DNA of 46,498 nucleotides, from positions 1-46,498 of the forward strand of contig NZ_JABBJN010000050.1 in assembly GCF_012928505.1 (NCBI RefSeq), read 5' to 3'. Below are positions 27,362-34,706 of this stretch, in pieces. Under the pieces are notes generated by a model, which was given only the letters and a program-made list of their open reading frames with translations, was not told the origin of the DNA and did no database searches. The translations under genes and the position numbers were made by a program. Origin of the DNA: Achromobacter sp. Bel (GTDB lineage: Bacteria; Pseudomonadota; Gammaproteobacteria; Burkholderiales; Burkholderiaceae_B). Position 1 is the first letter of the stretch. Each line of letters begins with the position of its first letter.

Positions 27362-29092
27362 TCAGGCGCTGAACGTCAGCGTATTGCTCAGGTCGCCCAT
27401 GGGAAGCTGGCCGCGCGCCGTCATCGCGTCATCGCGCGCTTTCAGGCCTTCCAGCATTGGCAGGTCGAACACGCGCGTGGCCAGGCGCAGGATCGAACCC
27501 GTGTCGTACACCGTGTGGTCCACCGTGCCTTTCTTGGCGAACGGCGAGATCACCAGCGCCGGGATGCGCGTGCCCGGGCCCCAGCGATCGCCCAGGGGCG
27601 GCGCTACGTGGTCCCACCAGCCGCCGTTTTCATCGACGGTGACCACCGCCACCATGTTTTCCCACTGTGCGCTCTTGCGCAGGCTGTCGACGATGTGGGC
27701 GATATGGCGGTCGCCCGAGTCCACGTCCGCATATCCCGCGTGCATGTTCAGGTTGCCTTGCGGCTTGTAGAACGTCAGCGCGGGCAGCTTGCCGGCTTCG
27801 GCGTCGGCCAGGAATTTGTTGGTGGAAGACAGGTCTCCAAGCCCGCCGTCGCGCAGGTGCGCCGCGCGTGCGGCGGTGCCGGGCGCGGTGCTCTTGAAAT
27901 AGTTGAAGGGCTGGTGGTGCGCCTGGAAATTGGGCGACGAGGGGAAGCCCGTGTTGGCCGTGGTGTCCACGGCAGCCTGCCAGCCGCCTGCGTACCAGGC
28001 CCAGTCCAGGCCTTTGGCGGTCATCAGGTCGCCGATGTTGTCGTGCGTTTGCGGCACCATTGTTTGCGGATTGGTGGCGTCGGCCAGTGTCGGGTCGGTC
28101 GCGTCCCGGTTGAACGAAGGCCAATAGGGCGGGGCCATCGTGTTGACGCCGTAGCCGTCGGGCGTCAGGGCGCTGGCGCCGAATTGAGGAATGCCGGCCA
28201 ATGCGCTGGCGGGCGATGTGGCCTTGGGTTGCAGGCGCGGGTCGGCGGGGTCGGCGCTTTGCAACTGGGCGATCTGCGTCTTCGCCACCGAGTCCGCCAC
28301 ATCGGGATAGAAGGGCGGGCGGCCTGCGGCCAGGTATTGGTGGTTCAGGAACGAGCCGCCGAACGCGCCCTGGAAGAAGTTATCGCACAGCACGAATTCC
28401 TGGGCGAGTTTCCACAGGCGCAGGTTGTAGGCAGAGTCGCTGTAGTGGCCCATGACCAGCGCGCCGGAATCGGCCCATGCGACGAAGCGGTCGTTCTTGC
28501 CGCCGTTGATCTGCATCTGGTTTTGATAGAACACATGCCACAGGTCGCGCGTGACGACGCCTTGCGGCAGGGGTTCGCCCTGCGGTCCCAGCAGCGCGAA
28601 CGGCGCGTTGGGCAGGTTGTTCATGTAGGGCGCTGTTTGATCGACCTGATACGTGATGTGGTTGGCCTGTTGCGACGTGGGCACCATGCCGTTCCACACG
28701 GGCGGCAGCACGGACAGCGGCGTGCCGTCGCGGTCGTTCTGCGTGTAGTCTGCCGCGGTCAATGCGGACAGCGGCTTTTCCACGCCGGGGAAGTTGGCGA
28801 ACAGGTTGTTGAAGCTGCGGTTCTCGGCAAAGATCACGACCACCGTTTTCACATTGGCGCGCAATTGCTGGGTCAGATCGGGCGTGGGCGTGGGTGTGGG
28901 ATCGGGCGTGGGCGTGGCGGGGCTGTCATCGTCGTCATCGCTTGAGCAGCCGGACAGGGCCCCCATTGCCGCCGCGCTGGCGCCCAGCGCGGCGATGCCG
29001 GTCAGGAAGCCGCGGCGCGTGGGGCGTACGGGCGATTCCGCGTCCGTGGGGGCGGCGGACGGTGCGCCGGCGTTCTTTTCGTGGTCAGACAT
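27362..29092 (-). CDS. Tat-exported lipoprotein phosphoesterase (acid phosphatase/phospholipase C family)
   Basis: A 576-residue protein of the bacterial phosphoesterase family that includes phospholipase C and the AcpA acid phosphatase. Export features are a twin-arginine motif (TRRGFLTGIAALG, Arg26-27) and a lipobox LSGC with Cys49, followed by five Asp and a Pro-Thr linker. It is thus a probable Tat-dependent lipoprotein. Catalytic segments are VVVIFAENRSFNNLF, FYKPQGNLNMHAGYADVDSG, VVTVDENGGWWDHVAPP and PALVISPFAKKGTVDHTVYD. ATG 29092 is used because the signal begins soon after it; the frame is open to 29218. It is monocistronic and likely releases phosphate from periplasmic or external esters. 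Confidence 0.9.
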   Translation of the reverse strand: MSDHEKNAGAPSAAPTDAESPVRPTRRGFLTGIAALGASAAAMGALSGCSSDDDDDSPATPTPDPTPTPTPDLTQQLRANVKTVVVIFAENRSFNNLFANFPGVEKPLSALTAADYTQNDRDGTPLSVLPPVWNGMVPTSQQANHITYQVDQTAPYMNNLPNAPFALLGPQGEPLPQGVVTRDLWHVFYQNQMQINGGKNDRFVAWADSGALVMGHYSDSAYNLRLWKLAQEFVLCDNFFQGAFGGSFLNHQYLAAGRPPFYPDVADSVAKTQIAQLQSADPADPRLQPKATSPASALAGIPQFGASALTPDGYGVNTMAPPYWPSFNRDATDPTLADATNPQTMVPQTHDNIGDLMTAKGLDWAWYAGGWQAAVDTTANTGFPSSPNFQAHHQPFNYFKSTAPGTAARAAHLRDGGLGDLSSTNKFLADAEAGKLPALTFYKPQGNLNMHAGYADVDSGDRHIAHIVDSLRKSAQWENMVAVVTVDENGGWWDHVAPPLGDRWGPGTRIPALVISPFAKKGTVDHTVYDTGSILRLATRVFDLPMLEGLKARDDAMTARGQLPMGDLSNTLTFSA

Positions 29093-29308
29093 GAGGAAGG
29101 ACTCTTGAGCTAGCGGGTGGCGCGGCGCACTGTCATTGCGCCGCGGGATCACCGGATGACAGCCGGCATCGTTAACGGCCGCTAGGCTAAAGAGCCAAGG
29201 TTCTATCGGTGTGACCATCCGCTGTCAGATAGCTGTACGCAGGGGCGGCAGGCAGCGGTAAGGAGGGCGCCGAGATGCGGACCGGTATGAAATATTCCCG
29301 CCGCCGAC

Positions 29309-29337
29309 TTGCACGTTTTCTGAAACAACGCTATTAT
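29309..29337 (+). promoter_or_regulatory. Sigma-70-type promoter of the first tRNA-Arg
   Basis: TTGCAC at 29309-29314 and TATTAT at 29332-29337 are 17 bases apart, with the tRNA starting 20 bases beyond the -10 box. The spacing and position fit a strong stable-RNA promoter. Confidence 0.7.
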
Positions 29338-29356
29338 TCAAGGCTTGCTTTTTGAT

Positions 29357-29433
29357 GCGCCCGTAGCTCAGCTGGATAGAGTACCTGGCTACGAACCAGG
29401 GGGTCGTAGGTTCGAATCCTGCCGGGCGCGCCA
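29357..29433 (+). tRNA. tRNA-Arg (anticodon ACG), copy 1
   Basis: A 77-base tRNA with acceptor GCGCCCG/CGGGCGC, discriminator G and encoded CCA. The anticodon stem CCTGG/CCAGG encloses CTACGAA, giving anticodon ACG (A34 becomes inosine and reads CGU, CGC and CGA). It is identical to the copies at 29560 and 30153. No terminator is evident before copy 2, so the two may share a transcript. Confidence 0.97.
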
Positions 29434-29559
29434 AGTTTTCAGTACCCCATGTTCCCCGCGAACGCAGGATGCGAAAAAACTTAAAAAGAAAAAGCAAGTA
29501 GGGGTAGCAGCAGCCCCAACGGCTTAATTATTCTGATATAATTTTGCCTCTTTGTCGGA

Positions 29560-29636
29560 GCGCCCGTAGCTCAGCTGGATAGAGTACCTGGCTACGAACC
29601 AGGGGGTCGTAGGTTCGAATCCTGCCGGGCGCGCCA
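29560..29636 (+). tRNA. tRNA-Arg (anticodon ACG), copy 2
   Basis: Identical in all 77 bases to copy 1. A perfect TATAAT at 29537-29542 lies upstream, but no good -35 box at proper spacing. It is therefore expressed from a weak promoter of its own, by read-through from copy 1, or both. A terminator follows at 29651. Confidence 0.97.
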
Positions 29637-29650
29637 AAGAAAGAAAATGG

Positions 29651-29689
29651 AAAGGCCTTTGATCTCGTATCGAAGGCCTTTTTGTTTTT
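29651..29689 (+). terminator. Terminator after tRNA-Arg copy 2
   Basis: AAAGGCCTT pairs with AAGGCCTTT around an inner GAT/ATC pairing and is followed by TTGTTTTT. Confidence 0.85.
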
Positions 29690-29733
29690 CCGGCGCATGT
29701 CATGCATGCAGTATTGAAACTGCGCAGGGAAAT

Positions 29734-29967
29734 TCAGTGATGCGGCGCCTGTGTAGCCGTAGTTTGCGGGCCGTCGTGCCCCGCATCATCTGTGTCTTCG
29801 AATCCCCAATCCCCCACGCTTGCCCAATCGTCTCCCAGGAGTTCGATGGGGTGCATGGTGCGATCGGAGCCGTTGCCGCAACTCATCGCGTCGGTTGGGC
29901 AATAGCGGTCGCAGCCCCAGCAGATGCGTTCGGGGTGCTTGGGATGCATCGGAAATTTCTTGGCCAT
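29734..29967 (-). CDS. DUF3079 small cysteine-rich protein
   Basis: A 77-residue cytoplasmic protein whose first 48 residues match DUF3079: MAKKFPMHPKHPERICWGCD followed by RYCPTDAMSCGNGSDRTMHP. The spaced cysteines (CWGC, YC, MSC) could bind a metal or an iron-sulphur centre, though function is unknown. The last 25 residues are acidic and then Thr/His-rich. The start is ATG 29967, where homology begins; the frame is open to 30069 with unlikely residues. It lies opposite in strand between the second and third tRNA-Arg genes, an unusual placement. Confidence 0.85.
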   Translation of the reverse strand: MAKKFPMHPKHPERICWGCDRYCPTDAMSCGNGSDRTMHPIELLGDDWASVGDWGFEDTDDAGHDGPQTTATQAPHH

Positions 29968-30107
29968 GGTTTGCCTGCATGCGGGGTGAGGCAGGATCGG
30001 GTCCTGCATTGCTGCACGTTCAGCGTACTGCGCAGGGGCGCAGGCCATCGTTGATCTGGCGCAAGGCATCGCGGATCACAGGAAGCCGCGTGTTTTCGTT
30101 CCCCGAT

Positions 30108-30137
30108 TTGCGCGATGGTAATTTTTCATGTTATAAA
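30108..30137 (+). promoter_or_regulatory. Promoter of the third tRNA-Arg
   Basis: TTGCGC at 30108-30113 and TATAAA at 30132-30137 are 18 bases apart, with the tRNA starting 15 bases beyond the -10 box. The third copy thus has its own promoter. Confidence 0.6.
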
Positions 30138-30152
30138 CACGCCTCTTTCGGG

Positions 30153-30229
30153 GCGCCCGTAGCTCAGCTGGATAGAGTACCTGGCTACGAACCAGGGGGT
30201 CGTAGGTTCGAATCCTGCCGGGCGCGCCA
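30153..30229 (+). tRNA. tRNA-Arg (anticodon ACG), copy 3
   Basis: Identical in all 77 bases to copies 1 and 2, including CCA. It is separated from copy 2 by the DUF3079 gene and has its own promoter and terminator. Confidence 0.97.
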
Positions 30230-30295
30230 ACTTATTTTGAACACGCGGTATCAACGATGCTGCGGTTCTGCCGAAAGGCAAAAGCAATAAAGACG

Positions 30296-30334
30296 AAGCG
30301 GCTTGATGGTCATCCATCAAGCCGCTTTTCTTTT
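30296..30334. terminator. Terminator after tRNA-Arg copy 3
   Basis: A perfect 14-base stem (AAGCGGCTTGATGG with CCATCAAGCCGCTT) over loop TCAT is followed by TTCTTTT. It also closes the convergent SDR gene. Confidence 0.9.
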
Positions 30335-30382
30335 GTCCGGACCATCACGGCGGCATGCGCCGCCGCGAGGATCCGCGTCTTA

Positions 30383-30979
30383 TCACCATACCCGGAAGAC
30401 GCGGCCAGTCTGCGCGCCTTCGACGCTGCGGCGGTAGGCCAGGGCCACGCGGCTGGCGGGCACGGCTTCGAAGCCCGGGAAGTAGGGCCCGTAGCTGGCC
30501 ATCGATTCTTGCAGTACGTTGGGGCTGACCGAGTTGATGCGGATGCCCTGCAGTTCGACGGCGGCGCCGCGCACAAAGCCGTCAATGGCGGAATTCACCG
30601 CCGAGGCGTTGGCGCCGAAGCGGATGGGCTCGTCGCTGACGATGCCGCTGGTCAGCGTGATGGAGCCGCCCGCGTTGACGTAGTGCTGGCCGATCAAGGC
30701 CAGGTCCACCTGGCCCAGCAATTTGTCGTGCAGCCCGATCTTGAACTGCTCCGCCGTCATGTCGGAAAGGGGGCCGAAATGCAGGCCGCCCGTGGTGGAG
30801 ACGATGGCGTCTACCTTGCCCACGCGTTCGAACAGGTTGCGGATGCTGTCGCTGCGGGTCACGTCAACCTGATGCTGGCCTTGGGTCTTGCCTACGGTAA
30901 TGATGTCGTGGTGTTGACCGAGGTCTGCCGCGACCGCGCGGCCGATGGTGCCGGTGGCGCCGATAAGAAGGATTTTCAT
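30383..30979 (-). CDS. Short-chain dehydrogenase/reductase, atypical
   Basis: A 198-residue Rossmann-fold protein. The cofactor motif GATGTIGRAV follows MKILLI at the N-terminus, and VDAIVSTTGGLHFGPLSDMT and ITLTSGIVSD occupy the usual strand positions. Where the catalytic YxxxK is expected it reads ASAVNSAIDGFVRG, without the Tyr and Lys, so ordinary SDR chemistry is doubtful; such short variants are common and poorly understood. GGGAGA precedes ATG 30979, which sets the start. It is divergent from a LysR regulator (143-base gap), which probably controls it. Confidence 0.9.
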   Translation of the reverse strand: MKILLIGATGTIGRAVAADLGQHHDIITVGKTQGQHQVDVTRSDSIRNLFERVGKVDAIVSTTGGLHFGPLSDMTAEQFKIGLHDKLLGQVDLALIGQHYVNAGGSITLTSGIVSDEPIRFGANASAVNSAIDGFVRGAAVELQGIRINSVSPNVLQESMASYGPYFPGFEAVPASRVALAYRRSVEGAQTGRVFRVW

Positions 30980-31089
30980 AGGGTCTCCCGGGGATTGCCC
31001 GAAATCTGTTCGTTTTGTCGCGCACCGGCCCAGCGCCAGTGCATGCAGTGATTCTCGCCGTTTGATTTCCGTGGAAAAATCCCGGAATA

Positions 31090-31104
31090 GTGGAAACACT
31101 TCAC
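31090..31104. promoter_or_regulatory. Candidate LysR box (GTG-N9-CAC, T-N11-A)
   Basis: GTGGAAACACTTCAC lies in the gap between the divergent SDR and LysR genes, 18 bases upstream of the LysR start. It contains the T-N11-A form with complementary GTG/CAC ends, as many LysR sites do. This is suggestive only, since such short motifs occur by chance. Confidence 0.3.
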
Positions 31105-31122
31105 ACTCAGGGTGCGTAATTC

Positions 31123-32007
31123 ATGGACCGTTTGCTCAGCATGGAGGTGTTCGTGGCGGTCGTGGAGCTGGGCAGCCTGACGGCCGCGGCCATGCGCCAC
31201 GAGATGTCGCCGGCCATGGCGGCCAAGCACATCAAGGGGTTGGAAGCGAGGCTGGGCGTGCGCCTGATGAACCGGACGACCCGGCGGCAAAGCCTGACCG
31301 AGGCGGGCCAGGCGTACTTCGCGCGCTGCAAGGCCATCCTGGCCGAGATCCGCGACGCGGAACAGGGCGCTGAGGCCTTGCGGCTGACGCCCAGGGGCCA
31401 CCTGCGCATCACGTCGACGGTGACCTTCGGTTCATTCGCGCTGACGCCGGCCATTGCCGACTACCTGACCATCTATCCCGATGTCAGCGTCGAGCTGGCG
31501 CTTAGCGATGCCGTGGAAGACATCGTGGCCGCACGCTACGACCTGGCGGTGCGTATCGGCGAACCCGCGGACTCAAGCCTGGTCGCGCGCATGATCGGGC
31601 GCTACCAGATGATCGTCTGCGCAGCGCCCGCATATCTGGAGCGTTACGGCACGCCCGCCACCCCGGACGATCTGGTGCGGCATCAATGCCTGGATTTTTC
31701 GTATTGGAGCCGCCGCACCGGCTGGCAGCTGAACAGCGGAGACGGCAATCAGGTGGGCTATCCCACGGGCCGATTCCTGTCCAACAACGGCCAGGCGCTG
31801 CGGCAGGCGGCCCTGGCGGGCTTTGGCGTCGTGCTGCAGCCCGAGCTGCTGCTGGGGGACGACGTGCGCGCCGGTCGGCTGGTGCCGATCCTGCAGCCGT
31901 ATTGGCCCGCCGCGCGACCGGTCACACTGCTGTATCCGAAAGACAGGCAGGCGCTGCCCAAGCTCACGACCTTCGTGGACTTTCTGGTGGACCGATTCAC
32001 GCGGTAG
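31123..32007 (+). CDS. LysR-family transcriptional regulator
   Basis: A 294-residue LysR regulator of the CrgA/DsdC-like branch. The helix-turn-helix spans MDRLLSMEVFVAVVELGSLT and MSPAMAAKHIKGLEARLGVR, and the effector domain begins at about residue 90 (RGHLRITSTVTFGSFALTPA). It is divergent from the atypical SDR gene, the classic arrangement in which the LysR protein activates the neighbour. It ends 13 bases before the convergent end of the small unknown gene. Confidence 0.93.
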   Translation: MDRLLSMEVFVAVVELGSLTAAAMRHEMSPAMAAKHIKGLEARLGVRLMNRTTRRQSLTEAGQAYFARCKAILAEIRDAEQGAEALRLTPRGHLRITSTVTFGSFALTPAIADYLTIYPDVSVELALSDAVEDIVAARYDLAVRIGEPADSSLVARMIGRYQMIVCAAPAYLERYGTPATPDDLVRHQCLDFSYWSRRTGWQLNSGDGNQVGYPTGRFLSNNGQALRQAALAGFGVVLQPELLLGDDVRAGRLVPILQPYWPAARPVTLLYPKDRQALPKLTTFVDFLVDRFTR

Positions 32008-32020
32008 GGCGGGGCGTCGT

Positions 32021-32269
32021 TCAGCGCCGTCGTCGGTCGACCGCCGTCAACGAGATGCCGTTCTTCAGCATCTCATAGGCCTGGCCGCCAAGCCAGGTGA
32101 CTTTTTCGCCTGAGCTGGTCCGGCAAATGCAGTGCATCTTGGGATCGAAGCGCGAAGTCCCCAGCGCGGAGTACGCGTCGAGATCGGCTACGAAACGTTC
32201 AATGCGATACAGGGTGCCGTCGGGGGATGTGACAAGCACATCGGTCAATCGTCTTGCGGTGCCGAGCAT
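32021..32269 (-). CDS. Unknown 82-residue protein, paralogue of the N-terminal domain of its neighbour
   Basis: I do not recognise this family. The protein starts at ATG 32269, with a strong AGGAGGT eight bases upstream. It shares spaced identities with residues of the upstream HTH protein: RLxDVxVxSxDGxLxRxxR, then CxC (CIC here, CQC there), GExxxW(L/I)G, a Tyr and NG. No signal peptide or membrane segment is visible, so it is probably cytoplasmic. It lies downstream of the HTH gene on the same strand, separated by 96 bases. It may be a stand-alone copy of a sensor or partner domain, perhaps modulating the HTH protein. A longer start at 32317 lacks a ribosome site. Confidence 0.7.
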   Translation of the reverse strand: MLGTARRLTDVLVTSPDGTLYRIERFVADLDAYSALGTSRFDPKMHCICRTSSGEKVTWLGGQAYEMLKNGISLTAVDRRRR

Positions 32270-32365
32270 ACTGCTCACCTCCTGCGCGGGCCGTCTTTCA
32301 TGCGGCGCCAAAGTCACGTGGACGTTTTCAAGATGCGTGGGCGGGCGGGGAGACCCCGCGCGGCG

Positions 32366-32965
32366 CTACTGAAAACGCCCTCCTAACAATGAATCATCGA
32401 GTTGGTCGGGTGACACGCCCAATGCTTCCGAAACGCGATCCAGGATGACCTGGCGTGGCCGTGGACGCGGCCGTTCCAATTCAATGTAGATGGAGTGGTC
32501 CACGCCGAGCCGGGCCGCCATATCCGCAGTGCTGATATTGAGGTGCTCGCGCCAGGCGCGTATCAAGCTCCAATCGTTGCCGGTTTTTAGATTGACGACA
32601 GCTAGTGGTAAAGGGGTGTGCCCGGCAGTCAGTTTCTTGTGCGGGGTCGCCCGGTATGCATCCGGCCCACTTCGCTTGGCGGCGCCGCTTTTGCGGGAAT
32701 CGCCACGAGGCGTCGTGTTATCGGATTCGGCGGTGTAGATCGCATCGCCGTTAGTCTCACGATACTGGTTATTTCCTATCCAGGATAGCGTTTCACCATT
32801 GTCGAGCATGCACTGGCAATCCAGATGGTAATTGCTGGGAACGCTCTCAAGTTTGGCGATGGTCTCGGGGGTCGTGGCGTGCCGCACCACACGATGCAGG
32901 ACACCGTCTGATGAACGCACGAACACATCGGGAAGTCTCCAGGAAAAAGGGATGGTGCTCTCCAC
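32366..32965 (-). CDS. Unknown domain fused to a C-terminal XRE-type helix-turn-helix
   Basis: About 199 residues from GTG 32965. Residues 1-80 form an unrecognised domain similar to the neighbouring 82-residue protein (RLPDVFVRSSDGVLHRVVRH, CQCMLDNGETLSWIG). A polar linker follows. The last 70 residues form an XRE/Cro-type helix-turn-helix (WSLIRAWREHLNISTADMAA, then RLGVDHSIYIELERPRPRPR). The start is uncertain: the frame is open to TTG 33061, and GTG 32986 is also possible; none has a good ribosome site. Homology with the neighbour begins about nine residues after 32965. It is a probable DNA-binding regulator with an N-terminal sensing or dimerisation domain. Confidence 0.7.
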   Translation of the reverse strand: MESTIPFSWRLPDVFVRSSDGVLHRVVRHATTPETIAKLESVPSNYHLDCQCMLDNGETLSWIGNNQYRETNGDAIYTAESDNTTPRGDSRKSGAAKRSGPDAYRATPHKKLTAGHTPLPLAVVNLKTGNDWSLIRAWREHLNISTADMAARLGVDHSIYIELERPRPRPRQVILDRVSEALGVSPDQLDDSLLGGRFQ

Positions 32966-33144
32966 GGCCGAAACAGCTTGCGCCACTGTAATCCGGTGAC
33001 ACAACGGTGAGATTTGGGGTTTCCCCTCGACTGCTGCAGCAACCTTGTTTCTACCCCACAACGACCCTAAAGATCTTCACAAATCTTCACCACGCATGAC
33101 GCTATCATCGCCGCGTCGCCCGTTGGAGCGGGCTTGCAGCTTGA

Positions 33145-33714
33145 GTGTCGAGCATGGTGGGAGAGGCGGCCGCGACGCGGCGCGCGCATGCGCCGAGGCG
33201 GCAGGCGCGGAGGATTTCCGGGTGGGCGGTGGTGCTGTCTTGCGCCTTGCATGGGGGCGTGGGGGCGCTGTGGTGGTTCGACCGGAATGCGCCGACAAGC
33301 GCTCGGGAGGCGGAACCCGCCCTGATCGTGGTGGTGCTGCCGGCGAAGCACTCCGCCTCTGCACCCGTATCGCCGTCCGTGCCGCGGTCGGCGCGGGCGG
33401 CTTTGCCGTCGGGGAGTCAGCCTTCCGCGACCGCATCCGTCACGAGCAAGGGCGCGCACCCGCCCTCTGCCGTTGCTCCGCAGCCTGATTTTCGCTGGCG
33501 GGAGGCGGATGCCGAGGCGGTGGGCCTGCCGCGCGCCCGGGGCGAACCCGTGTTTCGCCTTGCGCCGAAGGCGCGCGAGGAGCCGTCCGCGCTGGCTCAA
33601 GGCATAGCCAAAGCTGCGCGGCCGTCCTGCAAGGACGCGCACTCGGCTGGCGGTCTGTTGGCGTTGCCGATGCTGCTGGCGGATACGCTGACGGACCGGG
33701 GCTGCAAGTGGTGA
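33145..33714 (+). CDS. Single-pass membrane-anchored hypothetical protein (TonB-like layout)
   Basis: A 189-residue protein with a basic N-terminus, one membrane helix (GWAVVLSCALHGGVGALWWF, about residues 26-45), a Pro/Ser/Ala-rich stretch (about 65-110) and a compact C-terminal domain ending ARPSCKDAHSAGG...DRGCKW with two cysteines that could form a disulphide in the periplasm. The layout resembles TonB, but no TonB C-terminal motif is present. The start is GTG 33145 or ATG 33154, both with weak ribosome sites. It lies between the divergent HTH gene and the convergent sirtuin gene and has no obvious partner. Confidence 0.65.
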   Translation: MSSMVGEAAATRRAHAPRRQARRISGWAVVLSCALHGGVGALWWFDRNAPTSAREAEPALIVVVLPAKHSASAPVSPSVPRSARAALPSGSQPSATASVTSKGAHPPSAVAPQPDFRWREADAEAVGLPRARGEPVFRLAPKAREEPSALAQGIAKAARPSCKDAHSAGGLLALPMLLADTLTDRGCKW

Positions 33715-33751
33715 GTCGATGGGTGGACGAGGATCCGCGCCGATGCGTCCG

Positions 33752-34537
33752 TCAGCGGCCGGTGGCGCCGAAAGCCGCCGCCAGCAGGCGGGGCATGACA
33801 TCGGCGGCCGCACCGTGCAAATTGCAGTGCGCTTGCCGGTCCAGGGGCGTCACGGTCGGGTTGACCTGGACGACCGTGGCTCCCGCGGCCAGCGCGCGTT
33901 GCGGCAATTCAGCGGCAGGGTAGACCAGCGCCGACGTGCCGATGGAGAACAGCAGGTCGCATTGCTCGGCGGCGCGCAGGGCGCCGCTCCAGGCGTCGGC
34001 AGGCAGGCTTTCGCCGAACCACACGACGCCCGGCCGCACCGGCGCGCCGCAACGCGTGCAAGCGGGCGGCGCGATGCGGCGTCCTTCGTCAGGTGCCTCC
34101 GGCATGCCGCCCGACAACGCTTGCGGCGCACCGCAAGATGAACAGCGCGGCGCATGCAGGCTGCCGTGCAGGTGCGCCACTTGAGGGCTGCCGGCACGCT
34201 CGTGCAGGTCGTCCACGTTCTGCGTGACGACGATCAATTCGGGAACGTGGCGCGCGAGCGCCGCGATGGCGCGGTGCGCGGCATTCGGCTCGGCGCGCAG
34301 GGCTTGCCCGCGGCGCCATTCATACCAGCCCCACACGATATCGGGATGCGCGCGGAACGCTTCGGGCGTGGCCAGCGATTGCGCGTCAAAGCGCGACCAC
34401 AAGCCCGTCAAGGCATCGCGGAAGGTGGCGATGCCGCTTTCCGCGGAAACCCCGGCGCCGGTGAAGACGACGACGCGCTGCGCGCCGCGTAAGGTCTGCA
34501 CCAGTGCGGGTGGAATATCTTGGTAAGTACTCGTCAT
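33752..34537 (-). CDS. cobB: SIR2-family NAD-dependent protein deacylase (CobB type)
   Basis: A 261-residue sirtuin that removes acyl groups from lysines using NAD. Motifs: GAGVSAESGI (27-36), TQNVDDLHERAG (105-116), catalytic His124 in HLHGS, and zinc cysteines at 132, 135, 160 and 163. WYEWRR carries Tyr72 and Arg75 in the spacing that marks class III sirtuins (CobB, SIRT5), so desuccinylation is plausible. The start is ATG 34537 with AGG upstream; the frame is open to 34864 but homology begins here. It is divergent from the thiol dioxygenase gene across 169 bases. Confidence 0.92.
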   Translation of the reverse strand: MTSTYQDIPPALVQTLRGAQRVVVFTGAGVSAESGIATFRDALTGLWSRFDAQSLATPEAFRAHPDIVWGWYEWRRGQALRAEPNAAHRAIAALARHVPELIVVTQNVDDLHERAGSPQVAHLHGSLHAPRCSSCGAPQALSGGMPEAPDEGRRIAPPACTRCGAPVRPGVVWFGESLPADAWSGALRAAEQCDLLFSIGTSALVYPAAELPQRALAAGATVVQVNPTVTPLDRQAHCNLHGAAADVMPRLLAAAFGATGR

Positions 34538-34706
34538 TTTCAACCTGGAAGATAGCCCGATACGCTGCGCGCTTACGCCTGGCCCTGTCAAGCGCGGCTT
34601 GATGCCCATCGCCGTGACGGCGGCAGGGATAAACGTGCGCAAGTGTCCCGAATGGTGGATACTGGTTTTCTCATCTGGGATTTTCCCGCCGACACGGAGA
34701 TACGCA

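Noticed and set aside
29357..30229. tRNA-Arg cluster as an integration site of a prophage or genomic island
   Set aside because: No integrase, phage gene or direct-repeat att copy is seen nearby; the repeats are complete functional tRNA genes.
33145..33714. TonB homologue
   Set aside because: The helix plus Pro-rich layout is TonB-like, but the C-terminal TonB motif is absent and the protein ends in a different Cys-containing domain.
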